The position numbers and the translations under genes are program-made. From the NCBI RefSeq assembly GCF_029522115.1, contig NZ_JAKWFK010000002.1:310001-374000 (forward strand): a DNA stretch of 64,000 bases, in the 5' to 3' direction. Every line of letters starts with the position of its first letter. The stretch's first letter is position 1. The stretch comes from Trinickia sp. Y13 (lineage in GTDB: Bacteria; Pseudomonadota; Gammaproteobacteria; Burkholderiales; Burkholderiaceae). Below the pieces are notes generated by a model. That model did no database searches and was not told the origin of the DNA. It saw only the letters and a list, made by a program, of their open reading frames with translations. Positions 19,682-28,340 of the stretch are shown here, piece after piece.

Positions 19682-22264
19682 CTAATCCATGGGCCAGATC
19701 TCGCGGCTTGCTGCTCTTACCGCCTGCGCCGAATCGAGCGCGAGCAAATCGCTCGCGCGTTGGCGGCACAGTTGATAATCGAGGGTGCGCACGCGCGCCT
19801 TGATGCCCGGCACGGCCACCGGATCCACCGACAGTTCGGTGACGCCAAGGCCCACGAGCAGCGGCACGGCCACGGGGTCGCCCGCCAACGCGCCACATAC
19901 GCCCACCCACTTGCCGTGCTTGGCTGCGCCTTGCGTCGTCAGCTCGATCAAGCGCAACACCGCCGGATGCAGGCCGTCGGCCTGCGCGGCCAAATCGGCC
20001 TGGCAGCGGTCCATGGCAAGCGTGTACTGCGTCAAGTCGTTCGTGCCGATCGAGAGAAAATCGGCGTGACGCGCGAGCTGATCGGCAAGCAACGCCGCCG
20101 ACGGCACCTCGATCATCACCCCTACCTCGATGGCGTCAGTGCGGCCCAAGCCGCGCGCGAGGTCGTCGATGCGCTTGCGCACGCGCACGAGTTCGCCCGC
20201 ATCGGTCACCATCGGCAACAAGATGCGCACGCAACCATGCGGTTGAACGGCAATGAGGCCGCGCAGCTGTTCGTCAAGCAAATCGGGGCGCACCTGCGCA
20301 AGCCGGATACCACGCAAACCGAGCGCGGGGTTCGTCTCGGGAGGCAGCGTCAGATACGGAACCTCCTTGTCCGCGCCGACATCGAGGGTGCGGATAATCG
20401 CGGTGCGGCCCTCGAGCGCGTCGACGATCGCTTGATAGCTTTGGCGATGCTCCTCGGCATTGGGCGCCGACTCGCGGTGGATGAACAACAATTCGGTGCG
20501 CAGCAGACCGACGGCATCGGCGCCGTTATCGAGCGCGGTGCGCGCATCGTCGATCGTCGCGATGTTCGCCGCGACCTCGATCGCGCGGCCATCGCGCGTG
20601 GCCGCCGCTTGCCGCGACGTGCGGCGGTTCGTTTCGCGCACGCCCGCCAGGCGCTGGCGCTCGAGACGCGCGCGCTCGACGTCGAGTTCGGTCGGCGCGT
20701 ATTCGAGCCGGCCGGCGCTCGCATCGACGACGACTTGCGTGCCGTCGGGAATGGCGTGCAGTGCGTCGCCCACCGCGACGAGCGCGGGAATGCCCAGTTG
20801 CCGCGCGATGATCGCCGCGTGCGACGTCGCGCCGCCGCCCGCCATCGCGAGCGCGGTCACGCGCGCGCGATCGAGCGAAGACAGATCCGATGGCGTGAAC
20901 TCGTTCGCGGCCAAGACCGCTTCGCTCGGCAGCGTGCGTGCGGCCGGGTTGGCGTAGCCCAGCGCGCGCAAGACGCGTTTTTCGATGTCGCGCAAATCGG
21001 CGGCGCGCTCGGCGAGCAACATATCTTCGACATGCGCGAGCACCGCGATTTGTGCGCGAATCGCTTCGCGCCAGGCGAAGCCCGCGCTTTTGCCGAGGCT
21101 GATCAGATCGCGGGCGGCGTCCACGAGCGTCGGATCTTCGAGCAGCACGCGATGCACGGCGAAGATGCCCGCCTCGCCGACGGCGCCGCGCTGCGATGCG
21201 TCACGCACCGTGGTGTTCAATTCCTGATCGACGGTCGCGAGCGCGCGATCGAGCAAGCGGCTTTCCGCGGCCGGCGTTCCGCTCGCGCGCTCGGGCGGAA
21301 CGAGTTCGGCATCGTCCCAGCGCACGAGTGTGCCCACGGCGATTCCGGGCGCCGCGCATACGCCCGCAAGCGTGTTGGGGTCGAGCGGCATGCCCGAGGG
21401 CCGCGCCGCTTGCCCCGGCGCCGGCGATTTCACACGCGCCGGTGTTTCCTCGAGTTCGCCATGCACCTCACGCAGCAATTCGCGCGCGACCGCCTCCACG
21501 GCTCGCGCCGCATCGCGTCCGGAGCCGACGATCTCTACCGTCGCTCCTTCGCCCGCGCCCAGGCCAAGCAGGCCGACGACGCTTTGGACGTTCGCATGCC
21601 GGCCATCGTGATGGACTTCGACGTGCGCCTGCAAGCCTCGCACCGATTCCCGCGCGCGCGCCGCTGGACGCGCATGCAATCCGCCCGACTGCATCAACGT
21701 GACGATGCGGCTCGCCTGCACCTCGACGTCTGCCGGTTGAGCCGCTTGCGCCCCTCCCGCCGCGGCCTGCGTTTGTGTTTGCGCCGCGCCGCCTTTGACG
21801 CGCACGGCCAACAACGGCGTCACGCCTGCCGTGACGCGGCCCGATGCGCGTTCGACGATTTCGAACACGTCGGAATTGGCGATCGCGATGACCGAAACCA
21901 AGCTGGGCGCCTTCGTGCCGACCGTATCCTGATCGAATTCGATGAGCAGATCACCCGCTCGCACGTGCGCGCCCTGCGTGACCTTCGCCGTGAATCCGGC
22001 GCCGCCCAATTCCACCGTGTCGATGCCGATATGCAACAGAATCTCGGCCCCTTCCGGCGTTTGCAGCGTGACCGCGTGACCGGTGCGCGCCAAATGCGTG
22101 ACGAGCCCGTCGCACGGCGCGACGAGGCGCCCTTCGAGCGGATCGATGGCGAGGCCGTCGCCAAACATACCCTCGGCGAACACCGGATCGGGGACGTCGG
22201 CGAGCGCCACCACTGGGCCCGTCAGCGGCGCCAGGAGGACCAGTTTGTCCGGGGATTGATTCAT
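19682..22264 (-). CDS. nagF: PTS multiphosphoryl transfer protein, EIIA(Glc type)-HPr-EI fusion
   Basis: This soluble protein passes phosphate from PEP to NagE. The domains over 860 residues are EIIA of the glucose family (about 1-150; active His in LLHIGIDTV near 77), a linker, HPr (about 180-265; His in GLHARPAA near 195), and Enzyme I (about 290-850; His in GGGATSHAAIIARQLG near 482). The EI part also has the PEP-binding TNDLTQYTLAMDR segment and the C-terminal GVCGALAGD motif. All three phosphorylatable His residues are present. The start at 22264 follows GAGGAG. It lies between the SIS deaminase and nagE, so the operon encodes a self-contained phosphorelay. Confidence 0.94.
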   Translation of the reverse strand: MNQSPDKLVLLAPLTGPVVALADVPDPVFAEGMFGDGLAIDPLEGRLVAPCDGLVTHLARTGHAVTLQTPEGAEILLHIGIDTVELGGAGFTAKVTQGAHVRAGDLLIEFDQDTVGTKAPSLVSVIAIANSDVFEIVERASGRVTAGVTPLLAVRVKGGAAQTQTQAAAGGAQAAQPADVEVQASRIVTLMQSGGLHARPAARARESVRGLQAHVEVHHDGRHANVQSVVGLLGLGAGEGATVEIVGSGRDAARAVEAVARELLREVHGELEETPARVKSPAPGQAARPSGMPLDPNTLAGVCAAPGIAVGTLVRWDDAELVPPERASGTPAAESRLLDRALATVDQELNTTVRDASQRGAVGEAGIFAVHRVLLEDPTLVDAARDLISLGKSAGFAWREAIRAQIAVLAHVEDMLLAERAADLRDIEKRVLRALGYANPAARTLPSEAVLAANEFTPSDLSSLDRARVTALAMAGGGATSHAAIIARQLGIPALVAVGDALHAIPDGTQVVVDASAGRLEYAPTELDVERARLERQRLAGVRETNRRTSRQAAATRDGRAIEVAANIATIDDARTALDNGADAVGLLRTELLFIHRESAPNAEEHRQSYQAIVDALEGRTAIIRTLDVGADKEVPYLTLPPETNPALGLRGIRLAQVRPDLLDEQLRGLIAVQPHGCVRILLPMVTDAGELVRVRKRIDDLARGLGRTDAIEVGVMIEVPSAALLADQLARHADFLSIGTNDLTQYTLAMDRCQADLAAQADGLHPAVLRLIELTTQGAAKHGKWVGVCGALAGDPVAVPLLVGLGVTELSVDPVAVPGIKARVRTLDYQLCRQRASDLLALDSAQAVRAASREIWPMD

Positions 22265-22304
22265 TAATCGGGACTCCTCAGCACGTTCCATCGGCATGTC
22301 TCGC

Positions 22305-23321
22305 TCAGTGGGTTTCGGTGATTTTGTTCAAATGGCGCGGTGCGTCGGGATCGCGGCCGCGCGCGGCCGCGAGTTCGGCGGCCATGACGTAGAAGGTTTG
22401 GATGACGGCGATCGGATCGAGCGCCGGGTGGCGGCTCGTCGCGAGCCGCAGTTGCGCGTCCTCGACGTCCTCGGGCGCCGCAAGCAACACGCGCGCGCCG
22501 CGCGAACGCATGTCGGCGGCGAGCCGGATCAACCCCGCTTGCTCGGGACCGCGCGGCGCGAACACGAGCAACGGGTAGCCTCGATCGATGAGTTCCATCG
22601 GGCCGTGGCGCACCTCGGCGCTCGAAAACGCTTCGGCTTGAATGCCCGACGTCTCTTTCAGCTTGAGCGCCGCTTCTTGCGCGACCGCTAGGCCAAGGCC
22701 GCGTCCGATCACGATCATGCGCTCGACCTCGCGCAGCGTATCGACCGCGAGCGACCAATCGATCACGGCAGCGTCGCGCAACGTGTCGGGCAACGCCCGC
22801 AACGCATCGATCAACACCGGGTCTCGCTGCCAATACGCGACGAGTTGCGCCGAGATCGACAACATGGCGATGTAGCTCTTGGTGGCCGCGACCGAACGCT
22901 CGGGACCGGCCAGCAGCGGCAGTTGCCATTCGCAAGCATCGGCGAGCGGCGAGACGGGCGCATTCACGGCGCTCACGGTAAGCGCGCCGGCATCGCGCAG
23001 CGCCGTCATCGTGTCGACGAGATCGGGGCTGCGACCCGACTGCGAAAACGCAACAGCCAGTTCGCCGGCCACGCGCAGCGGCGCCGCTTGCAGCGTCGCG
23101 ATCGACATGGGCAGCGACGCCACGGGCAAGCCGATGCGGCTCATGGCAAGGCTGGCGAAGTAGCTCGCGGCGTGGTCGGAGCTGCCGCGCGCAACGGTGA
23201 GCGCGACGTGGCATGGTTTGGCCGCCAACACCGAGGCGAGCGCCTCGACCCGTGCGCTGTCGGCGCACTGGCTTTGCACGACGGCGCTCGCAGCGAGCGC
23301 CTCTTTAAGCATATTCGACAA
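22305..23321 (-). CDS. SIS-domain glucosamine-6-phosphate deaminase (NagB-II type)
   Basis: A 338-residue protein of two SIS sugar-isomerase domains, like the isomerase half of GlmS but without the glutaminase domain. It shows VARGSSDHAASYFASLAM near residue 43, VAFSQSGRSPDLVDTM near 90, GRGLGLAVAQEAALKLKE near 210 and the C-terminal DAPRHLNKITETH, close to the GlmS end. In nag operons such proteins replace classical NagB and convert GlcN-6-P to Fru-6-P plus ammonia; this is inferred from context. The start is TTG 23321, with GGGGAG close upstream; it overlaps the nagA stop by 17 bases, so translation is probably coupled. Confidence 0.9.
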   Translation of the reverse strand: MSNMLKEALAASAVVQSQCADSARVEALASVLAAKPCHVALTVARGSSDHAASYFASLAMSRIGLPVASLPMSIATLQAAPLRVAGELAVAFSQSGRSPDLVDTMTALRDAGALTVSAVNAPVSPLADACEWQLPLLAGPERSVAATKSYIAMLSISAQLVAYWQRDPVLIDALRALPDTLRDAAVIDWSLAVDTLREVERMIVIGRGLGLAVAQEAALKLKETSGIQAEAFSSAEVRHGPMELIDRGYPLLVFAPRGPEQAGLIRLAADMRSRGARVLLAAPEDVEDAQLRLATSRHPALDPIAVIQTFYVMAAELAAARGRDPDAPRHLNKITETH

Positions 23322-24408
23322 TCTGCTCCCCTTCGACGAAAGTCGCCGCCAAGGTCAGGTCGCGCTCGAACACGACGACGTCGGCCCACGCACCGCGTGC
23401 GAGCCGGCCTCGATCTTCGATACCGAGGTAGTCGGCGGCGTAGCGCGACATGCGGTTGGAAACATCGGCGAGCGGTAGGCCCAGCGATACGAGATTGCGC
23501 AGCGCGGTATCCATCGTCAGCGTGCTGCCTGCGAGCGTGCCGTCCGCTAGCCGAACGCCGCCGAGGCACTTCGTCACGTGCTGGCTGCCCAGGCGATATT
23601 CGCCGTCGGGCATGCCGGTCGCCGACGTGCTGTCCGTCACGACGTACAGGCGCGGGATGGCCCGCAGCGCCGCGCGAATCGCGCCGGGATGCACGTGCAG
23701 CAAGTCCGGGATGATCTCCGCGAATTCGGCGTGCGCGAACGCCGCGCCGACCAATCCCGGATTGCGATGGTGCATCGGCGACATGGCATTGAACAAATGC
23801 GTGAAACCGCAAGCGCCGTGCTTGAGCGCTGCCACCGCGTCGTCATAGGTGGCGAGCGAGTGACCGAGCTGCACGCGAACGCCGCGAGCCACCATCTCCG
23901 AAATGATTTCCATGTGCCCCGCGATCTCGGGGGCGAGCGTGACGACGCGGATGGGCGCGACCGACAAGTACTTCAGCACTTCGTCGAGCACGGCGCTAAC
24001 GGCAGCGTCGGGCTGCGCGCCCAGCTTGCCGGGGTTGATGTAGGGGCCTTCCAGATGCACACCGAGCACGCGCGCACCGCCGGGCGTACGCGTGCGGGTC
24101 ACCTCGCCCAAGCCGGCGACCACCGCGAGAAGTTCGTCGCGCGGCGCGGTCATCGTCGTCGCAAGCAGGCTCGTCGTGCCGTGGCGGGCATGCGTGCGCA
24201 CGATCGTTTCGATCGCGGCCCCCGCTTCCATCACGTCGGCGCCGCCGCCGCCGTGAACATGCAGGTCGATGAAGCCCGGCAGGATGTAGGGATCGGCGTT
24301 GGTCGCGGGGTCGTCCGCCGCTCCCTCGAGCGAGGTGATCCTTCCGTTCTCATGGTGGAGCGTGCCGCGTATCCAACCGTCCGGCGTCAGGATGTTTCCG
24401 TTCAACAT
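23305..24408 (-). CDS. nagA: N-acetylglucosamine-6-phosphate deacetylase
   Basis: NagA removes acetate from GlcNAc-6-P, producing GlcN-6-P for the next enzyme. The 367-residue amidohydrolase has the metal-binding ILPGFIDLHVHGGGGADVME near residues 42-60, GVHLEGPYINPGKLGAQ around 127, LGHSLATYDDAV, THLFNAMSPMHHRNPGLVG, and catalytic Asp in YVVTDSTSATGMPDG. It is the first gene of the nag operon, about 115 bases downstream of a strong promoter on this strand. Confidence 0.96.
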   Translation of the reverse strand: MLNGNILTPDGWIRGTLHHENGRITSLEGAADDPATNADPYILPGFIDLHVHGGGGADVMEAGAAIETIVRTHARHGTTSLLATTMTAPRDELLAVVAGLGEVTRTRTPGGARVLGVHLEGPYINPGKLGAQPDAAVSAVLDEVLKYLSVAPIRVVTLAPEIAGHMEIISEMVARGVRVQLGHSLATYDDAVAALKHGACGFTHLFNAMSPMHHRNPGLVGAAFAHAEFAEIIPDLLHVHPGAIRAALRAIPRLYVVTDSTSATGMPDGEYRLGSQHVTKCLGGVRLADGTLAGSTLTMDTALRNLVSLGLPLADVSNRMSRYAADYLGIEDRGRLARGAWADVVVFERDLTLAATFVEGEQIVEYA

Positions 24409-24530
24409 GGGATTGCTATCTCAAAAAAACTGGAGCGGGCGCACGGTGCGCGCCTTCGTTGCTGCGTGTCGCGTGCGAGCCCACCTCGGGGCGTCCTCGG
24501 ACGTGGGTAGGGGCGATCAAATTGGAGCCC

Positions 24531-24558
24531 ATTATATAACCAGAATAGTACCAGTCAA
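24531..24558 (-). promoter_or_regulatory. nag operon promoter with operator-like repeat in the spacer
   Basis: On the minus strand, TTGACT (24553-24558), 16 bases, TATAAT (24531-24536): a strong sigma-70 promoter with a predicted start near 24524. The spacer carries CTGGTAC-N4-CTGGTTA (24537-24554), two half-sites 11 bases apart, where a repressor would occlude polymerase. GntR-family regulators control nag genes in many proteobacteria; no such regulator gene lies in this window. Confidence 0.75.
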
Positions 24559-24723
24559 TGAAGGCTACGAGCGCACACGAAAACCCGAGAAATCCTTTCT
24601 GGATAAGGCTTTCGGCGTATCGTGGCCGATTTTTCCAGCCGTATGGGCGCATCGGGACTTACCCGGAGCGCATGCCCGGCGTACCCGCCAGTGGGCGGTA
24701 AAAGGCTGTTATTGCAGACGAAA

Positions 24724-24741
24724 GTACCTGTTTAGTACCAG
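24724..24741. promoter_or_regulatory. Second copy of the 18-bp nag direct-repeat element
   Basis: GTACCTG-TTTA-GTACCAG has the same layout (two 7-mers with an 11-base period) as the element in the nag promoter spacer, TAACCAG-AATA-GTACCAG. The two copies share the 9-mer TAGTACCAG and are 187 bases apart. The 24409-24834 region holds no other gene. Confidence 0.55.
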
Positions 24742-24834
24742 CTGGGATGTCGAGCAAAGCTTGTTTGTTGACCGCGATCCCATATAGTTCTGACTAATTT
24801 AGACGATACGGTGACGAACCGGAGAAAGCCTGCA

Positions 24835-25761
24835 TTGACAGACCCTATCTTGATGCGCCGCGCCGAGGCGGTGCGCCATTTCAATCGCTTTTACACGCAG
24901 CACATCGGCGTGCTGCACGAATTTCTGCAAAAAAGCCCCTTCTCGCTGACCGAAGTGCGGGTGCTACGCGAGCTCGCGCTGGGCACCGTCTCGACCGCCA
25001 CGGAGCTGGCGCGCACGCTCGGTCTCGACAGCGGCTATCTGAGCCGCGTATTGACGAGCTTCGAGCGCCGCCAATTGATCTCGCGCCGGCAATCGGAAGC
25101 GGACGCGCGGCAATCGCTGCTCGCCATGACGCCGGTGGGACGCGCCGCCTATGCGCCGCTCGAAGTCGCCGCGCTGGACGAAGTGCGCGGCGTGCTCAGT
25201 GCGTTGTCGGCGGCGGGACAGGAACAATTGCTCGAAGCAATGCGCGTCATCGAGCGGTTGCTCGATCGCACGTCGTCGCGAAGCCCGGTGCTGCTGCGTG
25301 CGCCCAAGGCCGGCGATTACGGCTGGCTCGTACACCGTCAGGCGTTGCTGTTCGAAGCCGAATATGGCGCGGACCCGCGCTTCGAAGCCGTTGCATCGCA
25401 GGAAATCGCGCAATTCGTGCAGCAGGGCGATCCCGAGCGCGCGATGTGTTGGATCGCGGAGCAACGGCAGAGCATCGTCGGGGGGGCGTTCGTCGCGGCG
25501 CTGTCGGGGCGCACGGCAGGCATGCGGTTGCTATATGTGGAGCCCGAGTCGCGGGGCCTGGGGATCGATACGTTGCTCGTCACGCAAAGCATTGGCTTTG
25601 CCCAGCGCGCCGGATACGAGAAACTGGTTCTCACGACCTGCGGGGCGCTCGACGACGGCCGTGAGGTGTTCGAGCGTGCCGGCTTTGGCTGTGTCGGGAC
25701 GGAGCCGGAGCGGCGCTTTGGGCGCAACCTGCTTACCCAAACGTGGGAACGTACGCTCTGA
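24835..25761 (+). CDS. MarR-type regulator fused to a GNAT acetyltransferase
   Basis: The N-terminal part (about residues 1-145) is a MarR winged helix: FNRFYTQHIGVLHEFLQKSPFSLTE, then recognition region TELARTLGLDSGYLSRVL and wing SRRQSEADARQSLLAMT. The C-terminal part (about 155-308) is a GNAT N-acetyltransferase, with the acetyl-CoA loop in VEPESRGLGIDTLLV and LVLTTCGALDDGREVFERAGF. Target genes and acetyl acceptor are unknown. I chose TTG 24835 because GGAG lies about ten bases upstream; GTG 24811 and ATG 24853 are alternatives without a site. It is divergent from the nag operon, but a regulatory link is not shown. Confidence 0.85.
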   Translation: MTDPILMRRAEAVRHFNRFYTQHIGVLHEFLQKSPFSLTEVRVLRELALGTVSTATELARTLGLDSGYLSRVLTSFERRQLISRRQSEADARQSLLAMTPVGRAAYAPLEVAALDEVRGVLSALSAAGQEQLLEAMRVIERLLDRTSSRSPVLLRAPKAGDYGWLVHRQALLFEAEYGADPRFEAVASQEIAQFVQQGDPERAMCWIAEQRQSIVGGAFVAALSGRTAGMRLLYVEPESRGLGIDTLLVTQSIGFAQRAGYEKLVLTTCGALDDGREVFERAGFGCVGTEPERRFGRNLLTQTWERTL

Positions 25762-25836
25762 GTCCACGCATCGCTTACCGCTATGCCGGCAGGTCGCGTA
25801 GTCGCGCAGCGCGCCGTCGGGTCCGTCCCGCGTCGA

Positions 25837-26649
25837 TTAGAACGACGGCACCATGGCGCCTTTGAACTGCGTGTCGATGAAGTCGCGCACCTGTTGCGAG
25901 TGGTAGGCGGCCACGAGCTTTTTCACCCAAGGCTTGTCTTTGTCCTGCGCACGCACCGCAATCAAATTCGCGTACGGGCTATGCACGTCCTCCCGCGCAA
26001 TCGCGTCCTTGGTGGGCTGCAGACCCGCGGCCAACGCATAGTTCGTGTTGATCACGGCCGCATCCACGTCGCCCAGCGAGCGCGGCAGTTGCGCAGCATC
26101 GAGTTCGAGCAACTTGAGTTTTTTCGGATTGCCGGCTATATCGAGCGTGGTCGCGTTGTTGCCGTTCGTGCCGGCGCCCGGCTTCAGCCTGATGAGTCCC
26201 TGAGCCTGCAACAACAGCAATGCGCGGTTTTCGTTCGAAGGGTCATTGGGCAAAGCGACCTTCGCGCCCGGCTGAAGATCCTTCACGGCGTTGAGCTTCT
26301 TCGAGTAGATGCCGATCGGCGAGATGTAGGTGAGCCCGGCGGTGACGATCTTGTAGCCGCGCTGTTTGACTTGGCTATCGAGATAGGGCTGATGCTGAAA
26401 GGCGTTCGCATCGAGGTCGCCCGCATCGAGCGCGGCATTCGGCTGCACGTAGTCGTTGAAGGTGACGATCTTGATGTCGAGGCCTTCGCTCTTGGCGACT
26501 TTCTGAACGACAGCCCATGTCTGTTCATCGGGACCTGCAATCGTTCCAACCTTGACGACTTGATTCTCGGCGTGAGCGGTAGAAGCGAAAATGAATGCGG
26601 AGGTAGCGGCGACCGACGAGAGGAACTTCAGAAGCGTTTTGCGTTGCAT
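25837..26649 (-). CDS. metQ: MetQ/NlpA-family substrate-binding protein
   Basis: A periplasmic binding protein of the D-methionine ABC importer family. The 270-residue precursor has a signal peptide ending STAHA|EN near residue 27, followed by KVGTIAGPDEQTWAVVQKVAKSEG, FNDYVQPNAALDAGDLDANAFQHQPYLD (ligand-binding segment) and ALPNDPSNENRALLLLQ. It lacks the lipobox Cys of NlpA lipoproteins, so it is probably soluble. No metN or metI lies beside it, so its permease is encoded elsewhere or shared. Confidence 0.92.
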   Translation of the reverse strand: MQRKTLLKFLSSVAATSAFIFASTAHAENQVVKVGTIAGPDEQTWAVVQKVAKSEGLDIKIVTFNDYVQPNAALDAGDLDANAFQHQPYLDSQVKQRGYKIVTAGLTYISPIGIYSKKLNAVKDLQPGAKVALPNDPSNENRALLLLQAQGLIRLKPGAGTNGNNATTLDIAGNPKKLKLLELDAAQLPRSLGDVDAAVINTNYALAAGLQPTKDAIAREDVHSPYANLIAVRAQDKDKPWVKKLVAAYHSQQVRDFIDTQFKGAMVPSF

Positions 26650-26739
26650 GGAGACTCGCTTTCTTTATTGGAGAGGGAGGAAAACCATGCGATGGTGTCA
26701 TAGCACCGACGTGAAGGGAAATACGCGGAACTCATATGG

Positions 26740-26767
26740 ATATGCCGCACGTCGGAGCGCGGCATAT
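26740..26767. repeat. 9-bp perfect inverted repeat between metQ and sco
   Basis: ATATGCCGC (26740-26748) and GCGGCATAT (26759-26767) with a 10-base loop. It lies about 90 bases upstream of metQ and 40 bases beyond the sco stop. No T run follows on either strand, so operator and Rho-assisted terminator both remain possible. Confidence 0.5.
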
Positions 26768-26808
26768 GTAATCGGTTAGGACACCGAACTAATGGGAGAG
26801 AGCGAGGC

Positions 26809-27423
26809 TCAGTCGAGCAGCAGCTTCAGATCGTGAACCCAAGGCTGCGCACCTTGCCCATCGCGAACGAACAGGCGCAGCTTGCCGGAAGGATCGAAGA
26901 CGTAGCTCGCCGCGGTGTGGTTCATCGTGTAGCTGTCAGGCGTCTTGCCGGGCACCTTCGCGTAGTAGACGCGAAAGTCCTTTGCAACTTTCGCGAGTTG
27001 CGCGTCGCTTGGCCGCAGGCCCACGAAGGAGGGGTTGAACGCCTTCACATACTGCGACAGCACCGGCGAGGTGTCGCGCTCGGGATCGACCGTGACGAAA
27101 AGAACCTGTACGCGCTTCGCATCGTCCGGCCCAAGCTGTTGCAGCGCTTGGGTGAGTTCGGCCATCGTGGTCGGACAGACGTCGGGACAGTGCGTGTAGC
27201 CGAAGAACAGCACGACAGCCTTGTTCTTGTAATCGGCGAGCGAACGCAGTTTACCGCTCGTATCAGGCAGCGAGAAATCGGAGCCGAACTGCGTATTGCC
27301 GGTCAGATCGAGATTCTGAAACGCAGGCTGGCTTTTGCCGCAGCCCGCGACGACGAGCGCCGCACCAACGAGGCACGCGGCAATGAACATGCGAGCGATA
27401 CGCGCAAGTGGAAAGTGGCTCAT
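26809..27423 (-). CDS. SCO1/SenC copper chaperone for cytochrome oxidase
   Basis: Sco proteins deliver copper to, or reduce, the CuA site of cytochrome c oxidase. The 204-residue precursor is a lipoprotein (ALVVAGC lipobox, Cys near residue 28) with a thioredoxin fold. Copper ligands are the CPDVC pair (about residues 79 and 83) in FFGYTHCPDVCPTTM and a His in SYTMNHTAASYVFD near 167. It is the last gene of the oxidase assembly cluster, seven bases after ctaB. Confidence 0.95.
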   Translation of the reverse strand: MSHFPLARIARMFIAACLVGAALVVAGCGKSQPAFQNLDLTGNTQFGSDFSLPDTSGKLRSLADYKNKAVVLFFGYTHCPDVCPTTMAELTQALQQLGPDDAKRVQVLFVTVDPERDTSPVLSQYVKAFNPSFVGLRPSDAQLAKVAKDFRVYYAKVPGKTPDSYTMNHTAASYVFDPSGKLRLFVRDGQGAQPWVHDLKLLLD

Positions 27424-27430
27424 GAGGAAC

Positions 27431-28336
27431 TCACGCGCCGATCAAGGCGCGCGCGTAATGATCGACCAGCAGCGCCGCGAACAGCAGCGACAAATAGACG
27501 ATCGAATAGCGGAAAGTCTTGCGCGCCAGGGCGTCCGAATACTCACGGTAGATCTTCCAAGCGTAGGCGAGGAAGATCGCGCCGAGCAGCACGGCGGATA
27601 CGAGATAGACGATCCCGCTCATGCCGGAGACGAAAGGCATCAGCGTGACAGCGAAGAGAATCACCGTGTACAGAAAGATGTGCAAGCGTGTGTACTGTTC
27701 GCCGTGCGTGTTCGGCAGCATCGGCAAGCCCGCGTTCTCGTAGTCCTTGCGCCGATAAAGCGCGAGCGCCCAAAAGTGCGGCGGCGTCCATACGAAGATG
27801 ATGAGCACGAGGATCCACGCATCGCCCGGCACCGCGCCCGTGACCGCGGCCCAGCCGAGCGCAGGCGGCATGGCGCCCGAGGCGCCGCCGATGACGATGT
27901 TCTGCGGCGTGGCCGGCTTGAGCAAGAGCGTGTAGACGACGGCATAGCCGACGAACGTCGCGAACGTGAGCCACATCGTCAAAGGATTCGTGAACGTATA
28001 GAGCGTCCACATCCCCACCCCGCCGAGGGCGGCGGAAAACAGCAGAATTTGCGTTGTCGTGATCTCGCCGCGCGCCGAGGGACGCCAGGCGGTACGGCGC
28101 ATCATCGCGTCGATCTTCTGTTCGACGAGGCAATTGATCGCGAAGGCGGCGCCCGCGGTCAACCAAATGCCGATCGTGCCCCCGACCAACGCTTTCCACG
28201 GCACCATGCCAGGGGTCGACAAAAACATGCCGATGACCGCGCAAAACACGGCGAGCTGCGTCACACGCGGCTTGGTGAGCGCAAGGTATTGAGAAATTCG
28301 GGAGCCGGGGTGGCGAGCTAGTGTCGTGCTTTCCAT
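27431..28336 (-). CDS. ctaB: Protoheme IX farnesyltransferase (heme O synthase)
   Basis: CtaB attaches a farnesyl group to protoheme IX, giving heme O for the oxidase. The 301-residue UbiA-family membrane protein has the prenyltransferase motif [19 protein letters not shown] near residues 72-90, the second Asp-containing loop, and about nine helices. The start at 28336 was chosen because ctaA ends at 28341, leaving four bases between the genes; an earlier ATG would overlap ctaA. Confidence 0.95.
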   Translation of the reverse strand: MESTTLARHPGSRISQYLALTKPRVTQLAVFCAVIGMFLSTPGMVPWKALVGGTIGIWLTAGAAFAINCLVEQKIDAMMRRTAWRPSARGEITTTQILLFSAALGGVGMWTLYTFTNPLTMWLTFATFVGYAVVYTLLLKPATPQNIVIGGASGAMPPALGWAAVTGAVPGDAWILVLIIFVWTPPHFWALALYRRKDYENAGLPMLPNTHGEQYTRLHIFLYTVILFAVTLMPFVSGMSGIVYLVSAVLLGAIFLAYAWKIYREYSDALARKTFRYSIVYLSLLFAALLVDHYARALIGA

Positions 28337-28340
28337 GGGA

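Noticed and set aside
19649-22267. 872-codon plus-strand open frame opposite the EIIA-HPr-EI gene
   Set aside because: Low-complexity, Arg/Ala/His-rich translation with no family features; the minus-strand gene is unambiguous.
26650-26808. SAM riboswitch upstream of metQ
   Set aside because: I could not find the conserved core pairings of any SAM riboswitch class; only a simple palindrome is present.
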